NCBI RefSeq assembly: GCF_037038585.1 | Contig: NW_027288510.1 | Span: forward strand, 3,663,001 to 3,727,000 | Source of the DNA: Patagioenas fasciata | Lineage: Eukaryota; Chordata; Aves; Columbiformes; Columbidae | Reading direction: 5' to 3' | Length of the DNA: 64,000 bases | Shown here: positions 57,488 through 64,000 of the stretch, one piece after another | How positions within the stretch are numbered: the first letter of the stretch is position 1 | How the letters are laid out: each line of letters starts with the position of its first letter | Notes under the pieces: generated by a model | The model's input: the letters and a program-made list of their open reading frames with translations, nothing else | What the model was told of the DNA's origin: nothing | Database searches by the model: none | Program-made: the position numbers and the translations under genes

Positions 57488-58198
57488 TGAGGTGTGTTTA
57501 ATACAGTAAGGTGTTACGTATTCATAATGACCCCAGGAACGCCTCTACATATTCATAACCTTTCCCGCTTCTTCTTAAAATGAGTCCCAGGTGATCATTT
57601 CCGTAGTCTCCTCCTTGACCCCTCCCTGTTGCACCTGCGCAGTGCCATCTGGTGGTCTTGAGGAGGGTCTTTGGATGAAGGCTCCTTCAGCCTCGTCACA
57701 GTGACCTCTTTACCTTTGGCTCATTATGTTGAATGGACTGGAACCCAAGCTGCCAAGTCGATTGAAATCAGACTGGTTCCCCCTTTTGCTGTAAATCTTC
57801 GTTATCTCGTCTTCTCAAGTTTACATCTAGGTGCAGTAAAACCTCTTACCTTGGCATTCGACGAGGTTCTGTTTTTTCTTAACATAATGGGTTAGTTAGT
57901 TAGTTAGTTCCCTCTGTCAGTTCCCTCCTTTTCGGGAAGGTTAGTAAATTCTTGTACTAACATGATGATTCCCTATTTAACCTTTTCTCGGACCACAAGT
58001 AAGAAGGCTGCTTCGACAGGAGAAGACTTATCTTTCTCCCTCAAAGAACAAACAAATTCTCATGTTGAACAAAACATTCGTGTTGCTCTTCTGGGGCAGC
58101 TGATGACCGGGTGGCTGGTGCCCCGGCAGCAATGGCATCTGTTGGGCTGCAGCGGGAGCTCGCGCTCTTTGGCGTGGTGACCCCGCTCACTGCAGTTC
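57488..58198. other. Unassigned sequence between retroviral pieces
   Basis: About 710 bases without a recognisable gene. It holds a short GTTA/TTAG tandem (57,893-57,910) and the CTCF-like motif listed separately. It may include an LTR of the minus-strand element that follows, but no TG...CA ends are clear. Confidence 0.45.
57641..57655 (-). promoter_or_regulatory. CTCF-like motif, full core match
   Basis: On the minus strand CCACCAGATGGCACT matches all 15 positions of the CTCF core consensus. It lies about 150 bases beyond the end of env-LTR copy 1 and faces the motif at 57,332 in convergent orientation. Confidence 0.5.
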
Positions 58199-59208
58199 CT
58201 AGCGCTTTCCTTTTGGGTTTCTTCTTCCCAGTGCGATGGCCAGGTCCAGTTTGGTGTTATCTTTTAAAATCATTAGTTTATACCCCGTTCCTTTTGCTGC
58301 CATTTCAGGATCTATAGGCGTGCCTGAGATTTGCATGGCTTGGACTACTGAATGTATTAACCGAACAAAGCACGGGGTCATACGTGGCACAAACAGTAAA
58401 CCCAGAAATGCACATACTATCATGAAGCCTATTTTCTTCCACCAGGCTCCCCCAAATAAGTTACCCCACCAATGGCTAGTAAGTATAGAATTCCATTTCT
58501 GTACTGGTACATGTGCAACGCGTTTTATCTCCTCTGCTATTTTCATTATGGCTTCCCCATCGTTATCTCTTTCCAAACAACACTCCGAAGTATTCAGTTT
58601 CCCACAGACGCCCCCCTCTCTTCAGCTAAAAGCCAATCTCACGCTCCCTGATTTTGGTACACTGCAGCTCTGGTCTGAGACAATTGTCTCGCTATGAGAT
58701 TCGGTGCCTCAGCCGTCTGGTTGCTTATTATTTCAACCACTGCTTGCAACCGAATAATTTGGTTTAGCATATATATAGGGGTACGGGATCCCCAGTTTCC
58801 ATCTTGGGCCCATGTGGCTGGATCATAGTATTCAGATATTCTTTGTGCAGGCCATTCACCATCTTTCCAAGTTTGCATTCCTGCTATGGGGCATTTATTA
58901 AACTCCTCTCTGTTTCAAGTTTTGTCTTGCACTCCCCCTCCATCTGAATAGCCCCTCCTACCAGCTTGTGTAAAACAGATGCTCTGTTCTCCCCTAGGGC
59001 AGGAGGCAGAGCCTACAGCGAGTCCACCTTTCTCTAGGTTAGTTGCTACCCATAATTTCTGCCCTTGGATTTCACACTTCTCCAATTTTGTTCTAGCATA
59101 ACATCCAGAATTAATACGAGTGTGATAATGTAGAACATACTGGGTTAGTCTTCCTATTCTCACACGCTCGTAGCACTTGGTACAGTGAGAGAGTGAGAGA
59201 AAATGCAA
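58199..59208 (-). pseudogene. env: Minus-strand retroviral env remnant
   Basis: Three minus-strand frames in order. 59,208-58,915 is a Cys-containing piece like the end of a surface subunit. 58,878-58,639 has a heptad-type coiled coil with the ISNQT...[12 protein letters not shown] pattern typical of a transmembrane subunit. 58,576-58,199 has a Trp-rich pre-membrane stretch, a hydrophobic membrane segment near residues 45-60 and a long tail. Frame changes separate the pieces. It differs from the plus-strand env copies, so it belongs to another retroviral lineage. Its upstream pol is absent: immediately beyond 59,208 a plus-strand NC-like sequence starts. Confidence 0.6.
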
Positions 59209-59695
59209 TGCTCTTATTGTGGAAATGTGGGATATTTACCCCGAGGACGGCAACTGTTAGAAATGACTAAAGGAGGAAAACTCAATACACTTTGGAAAAT
59301 CAGAGGGGCTGAAAATATTTGTGGTGTTTCTTTTTTGTGGGGCAACTTGTTTAAATGGCAAAGGGGCGTGTAATTGGTAAAGTAGGAGGTAATGAGGTCT
59401 AGTTTTTAGTAAAAACAGAAGCTACCCTATCCCTTCTAAATTCTACCCTAAAAAGATCTAAAACTGAAGAAAGAGTTGTAATAAATGGGGTAGCAGGGAG
59501 GAAGGAGAGACAATTATGAATAAATTCCTATCTGTGATAATAAGAATTAAAAGTGTGTGGGGAAGGAATATATTAGTGGAAGATTCCCCAGCTTATTTAT
59601 TAGAGACAAACGTTTTACAGGCTCTGGGTGTGGAAGCACAGTTACTGCCTGGGGGGGTGATAAGGAGAAAATTTGAGAGCTATTCTATTACCTGG
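59200..59695 (+). pseudogene. Class I-like ERV nucleocapsid-protease remnant
   Basis: A zinc-knuckle-like start (CSYCGNVGYLPR) lies at about 59,201-59,240. From 59,370 a frame resembles a gammaretrovirus-type protease, with a VGGNEV block and then a conserved beta-strand, but the catalytic DTG position reads KTE and stops lie before and after it. A further piece at 59,575-59,660 resembles the C-terminal protease block (LLETNVLQALG). All of it is interrupted by stops and frameshifts. Confidence 0.55.
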
Positions 59696-59935
59696 AAGTT
59701 TGTGTTGGTTTTGGCCAGGGTGGAGTTAATGTTCTTTGTGGTACCTAGTATGGGACTATGTTTTTTGATTCGTGCTAAAAGCAGTGTTGATAATACAGAG
59801 ATGTTTTTGGTACTGTTGAGCAATGCTTGCACAGGGTGGCCTGTTCTGCCTCCCACACTGCTCCACCAGCAAGTGGGCTGGGGGGAAGCGACAGCCAGTG
59901 GCACACTTATCTAAGCTCTTAGAGCCAGTGTCTTG
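59696..59935 (+). mobile_element. Unrelated ERV LTR fragment inserted in pol
   Basis: TGTGTTGGTTTTGGCCAGGG opens a 200-240-base stretch with the wording of a common avian ERV LTR (GTGGAGTTAATGTTCTTTGT, CTCCCACACTGCTCCACCAG, CAAGTGGGCTGGGGG). I recognise the type but cannot name the family. It sits where the reverse transcriptase of the class I element should be, which is missing. Confidence 0.5.
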
Positions 59936-59940
59936 AGTGT

Positions 59941-61310
59941 GTGCAAACTGCAGCAGTCACCGCTCTTCTGGTGAAAGAAAGCAGGAAATTAAACCCTGCT
60001 GCTTTCCTGCGGAGAGATGACAATGGGCTGCACCTCCTCATAGATGGGACTTCAGGGATAATTCAGGGGAAAAGACACAATGGGTGTGCCATCGTCGAAG
60101 GTGTGAGTGGTGAAATAAGAAACGGGCAGGTTACCTAATAACTGGTCAGCTCAAACATGCCAGCTATACGCTGTCAATCAGGCACTGCAAATGTTAGATG
60201 GAAAAGAAGGTACCATCTGTAACGGTTCTAGATGTGCATTTGGAGTAGTGCACACCTTTGGGAAAATCTGGGAAGAATGGGGTCTAATGAATAGCAAAGG
60301 GAAAGAATTGGTTTGTGAAGAACCAGTTGGACAAGTGTTACATAATCTGATGTCACCAATAGAAGTGGCTGTAGTGCATGATGTCCATTGGGACATCAGA
60401 GGGGAAACTCCTTTTGTGTCAGGGGAGATTGGTTATCAGATGAAATGGCCTGAGAAGCAGCCTTAAAACCTGAAGTGATAACTGTAAGTTATCTCACGCT
60501 TGAGGTCCTGGCCTCACAGGAAATTCCAGTTTTTGATGAAAAATAAGAAGAAGTCCTCCAAGAATTAGGAGCCAGGGAACAGAGTGGGAAATGGGTACTC
60601 CCAGATGGTAGAGAAATGTTAAATAAGCAAATCATGAGGGAGGTATTAGCGATTCTACATCAGGAGAGTTATTGGGGAACACAAGCAATGTGTGACGTAA
60701 TACGGGAATTTATACTATAGCCAAGCAAATTTGTGAAAGATGGGTGGTTTGTAAAAGAAGAAATAAAAAGGCACTTAAAAAGCAGCCTGCAGGAGGGCAG
60801 GGTCCAAGTTTACAACTCTCTCAAAATATTCAAGGTGATTTGCCTGTAGCTGGTCGAATTAAATACATACTAGTGTTGGTTGATCGCCTTGCCAGATGGG
60901 GAGAAGCTTTCCTCCTGAGCACTGCCGCAGCAGCAGTGGTAGCAAAAGTTTAAGAACAGGTGGACCTCCACAGTTTGAAACTAAGGATTTATTTCTCAAA
61001 AACTGTATACTCGGGTTGTCTTGCCTATCTTCTCTCAGGCACAAGGCCGTCTGGCACAAACTCTGCCTTTAGAGTTTGCAGCTCACAAGTTTCAGCCTGA
61101 AAACTGGGTCCTGGTCAAATCCTGGAAAGAAACGGAAGCTTCAGCCAGGTTGGGAAGGAGCATTTCAAGTTCTGCTGCTCACCGAGACAGTGGTACGACC
61201 AGCTGAGAAAGGGTGGACTCATTAGACACGGATTAAAGAGCCAATCGAACCTCCAAAGGACAATGACGAGTGGCAAGTATTGACAACTGATGACCCCCTT
61301 CGACTAAAGA
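59941..61310 (+). pseudogene. pol: Class I-like ERV RNase H-integrase remnant
   Basis: RNase H pieces lie at 59,950-60,138 (a LLIDGTS-type first catalytic block) and 60,185-60,466 (the block with the histidine and acidic end). Integrase follows from about 60,575. Its zinc finger spans the end of one frame and the start of another (60,640-60,790, CERWVVC pattern), and part of the catalytic core reaches 60,953 (LVLVDRLARWGEAF). A C-terminal DNA-binding block (FQPENWVLVKSWKE) sits at 61,080-61,130. Most of the core, including its last acidic residues, is deleted between about 60,955 and 61,020. Stops and frameshifts are frequent. The domain order and wording are gammaretrovirus-like. Confidence 0.7.
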
Positions 61311-61329
61311 TACAGAGATGAAAATGAAA

Positions 61330-62828
61330 TGAAACCTTTGGGGATTGTTAATCCTGTGTATGTAGAATTTACAAATGGGTTACTTAACAAACGTCACTGA
61401 AACTGAAGGTTCCCTAACAATTTGAGTAGATGATTGCCACATCCTTAACTGTGGGGATGTACAGAGCTAAAGAGAATGGAGTTATGAAAAGAAACGTGTC
61501 CAAGGGGACTGAGTCTAAGGATGATTTAAAGAAGTGCACAGTTTTTGTTACTGTCTCTCATTGCCCCTCCTGGTACAGTGTTATTTGGAGCACAGAGTTT
61601 AGGGGATGGACAGTGAGCAATGAACGGTTATAGAGTTGCAAAGAAAAATGACCCTATCTAAAGGACAGTCTCTCCCAGGGTGTGAGTCTCTGCAGTGCAA
61701 CCCTTTGCTAATTGCAAGGCAGAGAGCAGATGATTCAGTAAGTGGGGTTTATGGATCACAAATAGACATTAGTAGAAAAGATGCCCTGGGAAGGTTCAAC
61801 ATATATGGAGGTACAAATGCCTGGGTAGAATGGATCAAATATATGGTGCAAAGCCTAAACGAGCAATTGCTATGCCTGTGCAGCAGGAAGGCCTGTGGCC
61901 CAAGTGGTACCCTTCCCTCTGGGGTGGAGCGAAGATTGACAGGGGATGGAGTGCGTCTTAGCCTTATGCCAAGACTCTACGGCATGGAGAAATAAGTCGT
62001 GTCATACTCTCTCCCTACTGTTTCCAGCTTTGCAGGGAAAAATATCAGAATAATTGAAAATCATACTGCCTGTCTCTCACGACGCGGCAGGAATGATACC
62101 AAGTTCCTAGGAACATGAGTAGGTGTGCAGAGACACGGGAAGTTGGTCCTCATATGTCCTCAAATGCTTCTTGAGTGGATCTTTGGTGGTACTGTGGGAA
62201 GATGACACTTCATTCCATTTTATCCCCCACTGGGAAGGTACCTGTGACGTCGTACAATTGGAAATTCCTTTTACCCTGGCATTTGAACCCTGTGATCCAT
62301 CAGGGCAACAGAAAAAGGAGTTGAGGGCTTTCCTCTGATGACAGGGTTTATTTCAATTAGATTGGGGTCCCCAGAGGAGTCCCCAAGGAACACAAAGCAA
62401 GAAGTCAAGTTAGCTGCGGGTTCTGAGTCCTTTTTGTTTTGGTAGGTAACTACAAACAAGAATGTAGACGGGATAAATAACATTTATTTATAAGTTATAC
62501 TAGACAAGCAGTTAAAGGAATCACCAAGCAATTAGATGCTACTAGTAGAATGGCATGGGAAAATAACATGGTCCCAGATAGGATGTTGGCAGAAAAAGGT
62601 GATATATGTCTAACCACAGCTTCAGCAGAAGAATTGGCTGAGAATTCAGGTGTAGATAGTCCACTCATGGGATTGTTAGAATCTTGGTTTGGAATATTGA
62701 GAGAAATTACTTCTTTAATCGAAGTAACAGAAGCACTGATTTCTATAGCGTGCTACATCATTGCGTGTCTGCGAGGACTTGTTCAACACCTTATTGGACA
62801 GCTCTATCAAAGCAAGTGCCTTTAGGGC
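61330..62828 (+). pseudogene. env: Class I-like retroviral env remnant, copy 2
   Basis: Continues from the integrase remnant. A frame at 61,430-61,633 looks like the N-terminal part of a surface subunit and runs through the start of the duplicated segment at 61,555. Frames at 61,636-61,995 and 62,550-62,825 correspond to the two pieces of copy 1, with single-residue differences. The CX6CC-type region is missing here too, so that loss preceded the duplication. Because pol, env and LTR are in natural order here, this copy looks like the parent arrangement. Confidence 0.68.
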
Positions 62829-62967
62829 CACTGCCATGCTCAGATAAAATGATCCTGCTAAAAGAACAAGAAGAAAGAAAGAACAGCAAATGCATAACTC
62901 CAGAAGAAAAACGTGAAATCGTGTTGTCTAGGCTTGAAGCCACCTATACAACTGTATCATAAGAAAA

Positions 62968-63835
62968 TGCAAAACCTCCTCCATTTCAGTCCTGCAGCTC
63001 AGCACTAGTTTTTCCTCTTCCCTCCCTTTGTCCTGCTCCCTTTGCTTTCTCCCTTTGTTCCATATCCTTCTGCACAAAACCACCGTGACTCAGCCTAAGT
63101 AGATCTGCCGCTTATTCTTTTGTACTGCCAGCAGATTGTGGAAGTAGAGTATAAAACCCATCCTTATGGAGAGATCTTTGCATTTTAGGCTTAGTCTAAG
63201 TGTCTCAAGTAGCCGGGGTTTTTGTTTGGGCCTAATCCATCAGGTCTGATGGCTTCCCTGCTCGTCTCCAGATGTATGTGGTAGAAAATATAAAGCAAGG
63301 AAACGTCCTTTGGCCCAGCCTTGCCTTATTTCCTTCTCATCCTGTTCTCTGTCCCAGCCTCTCTCACTGACCCCTCGTCTGGCTGCATGTCTCTTCTTTC
63401 CTCTCTCCTTTTCTCAAACTCTCCTGCTTCCTGGCTTTTGTCTTTCCATTCCTCCATTTCAGTCCTGCAGCCCGGCACTAGATTTTCCTCTTCCCTCCCT
63501 TTGGCTTGCTCCCTTCGCTTTCTCCCTTTGTTCCATATCCTTCTTTCCGACTTGTCTCTTGGAGACTTTTGGCCACGCTGGACCCAAGTCTGGGGATGTT
63601 TTGGAAACTTTTCCGAGGCCTCGCTGCTGACAGGGGGGACAGCAGGCAGTGACAGGCCCGGGGCTGACAGGCTCCCCCTCCCCTAGGGGGCGCTCGGCTG
63701 CCACACCCAGCTGACATAGAACCTTTGTCACAATGCCCGCTACCGTGGGGAGGATGCGGGCACTCTGCGGGTGACAGGGACACAGCAGGACTTGGTGTCA
63801 GCTCAGCAATTTCTGAGTTCCCCAAAGAAGCTGAA
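62968..63835 (+). mobile_element. LTR-like 3' region, copy 2
   Basis: Holds the promoter block at 63,085-63,200 with TATAAAA at 63,150-63,156, the twice-present 92-base pyrimidine-rich element, and the CTCF-like site at 63,680-63,694. It corresponds base for base to 56,620-57,487. Confidence 0.6.
63680..63694 (+). promoter_or_regulatory. CTCF-like motif in LTR-like region, copy 2
   Basis: Identical 15-mer to that at 57,332-57,346. Confidence 0.45.
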
Positions 63836-64000
63836 CTCTGCAAATTGCTGCTGTTGTTCTTGAAATGACGTCATCAGGTGGGTGTTTTGGTGTAATACGC
63901 TGAAAACCAGAGCAGAAGTGCTGAAATATTCCCATGGTATGCATGGTCTCTGCACCAAACCACCATGACTCAACCTAAGTAGATCTGCCGCTTATTCTTT
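63836..64000 (+). mobile_element. Start of a further LTR copy, cut by the window end
   Basis: After about 80 unassigned bases, 63,920-63,949 repeats the U3 type of 53,644-53,673, and the promoter block begins at 63,964 with a few substitutions. It runs off the window before the TATA box. The same LTR family therefore continues to the right. Confidence 0.65.

Larger units (their letters stand above)
61555..63835 (+). repeat. 2.28-kb env-LTR segment, copy 2
   Basis: Direct duplicate of 55,196-57,487, very highly similar by eye. It keeps the upstream pol and env sequence that copy 1 lacks. Confidence 0.88.

Overview
This window looks like a GC-rich, gene-poor, repeat-saturated stretch of a bird (or closely related sauropsid) chromosome. 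The evidence is a CR1 LINE with a nearly full reverse-transcriptase frame, an older CR1-like fragment, an envelope-less ERVL-type provirus and class I retroviral debris, together with long GC-rich minisatellites and CpG islands. Such a mix would suit a microchromosome, a subtelomere or a sex-chromosome repeat block; the species and chromosome cannot be read from the sequence. No intact host protein-coding gene is recognised. Almost all long open frames are by-products of tandem repeats.

Layout. 1-14,836: satellite A, a 20-bp tandem repeat with 1.5-1.8 kb higher-order recurrences, running off the left edge. 14,837-14,892: a relic of satellite C at the junction. 14,893-20,025: satellite B (about 15-16 bp, G-rich on the plus strand). 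20,026-20,822: unique spacer with a CR1 fragment and a CpG-rich promoter-like block. 20,823-26,248: satellite B in inverted orientation, so 15-25.6 kb is a large imperfect palindrome. 26,249-31,035: satellite C (40 bp). 31,311-31,806: satellite D (68 bp). 32,065-34,312: second unique spacer holding a relic of satellite A, an AT-rich island and a CpG-island promoter-like block. 34,577-35,405, 35,686-38,424 and 38,425-39,103: D, C and B again, inverted. The order is therefore A, B, B', C, D, D', C', B: two abutting palindromes, each with a CpG-rich block in its spacer.

39,309-46,220: an ERVL-type provirus with two LTRs (39,309-39,960 and 45,404-46,061), broken gag and pol, no env, and a second primer-binding site plus leader after the downstream LTR. 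46,270-about 48,970: a CR1 on the minus strand. 48,970-53,640: mostly unassigned, with an old minus-strand CR1-like fragment at 50,881-51,750. 53,644-64,000: a mosaic of class I-like retroviral pieces. It has four copies of an LTR promoter block, a CpG island with a 16-bp C-rich array joined to one of them, two nearly identical 2.29-kb env-to-LTR segments (55,196-57,487 and 61,555-63,835), a minus-strand env fragment, and degraded NC, protease, RNase H and integrase remnants.

How it works together: nothing here looks like an operon or pathway. The window appears shaped by tandem amplification, inverted duplication and retroelement insertion. Candidate functional DNA is limited to promoter-like CpG islands (two in the palindrome spacers, one next to an LTR), LTR promoters and a few CTCF-like sites, all judged from motifs alone.
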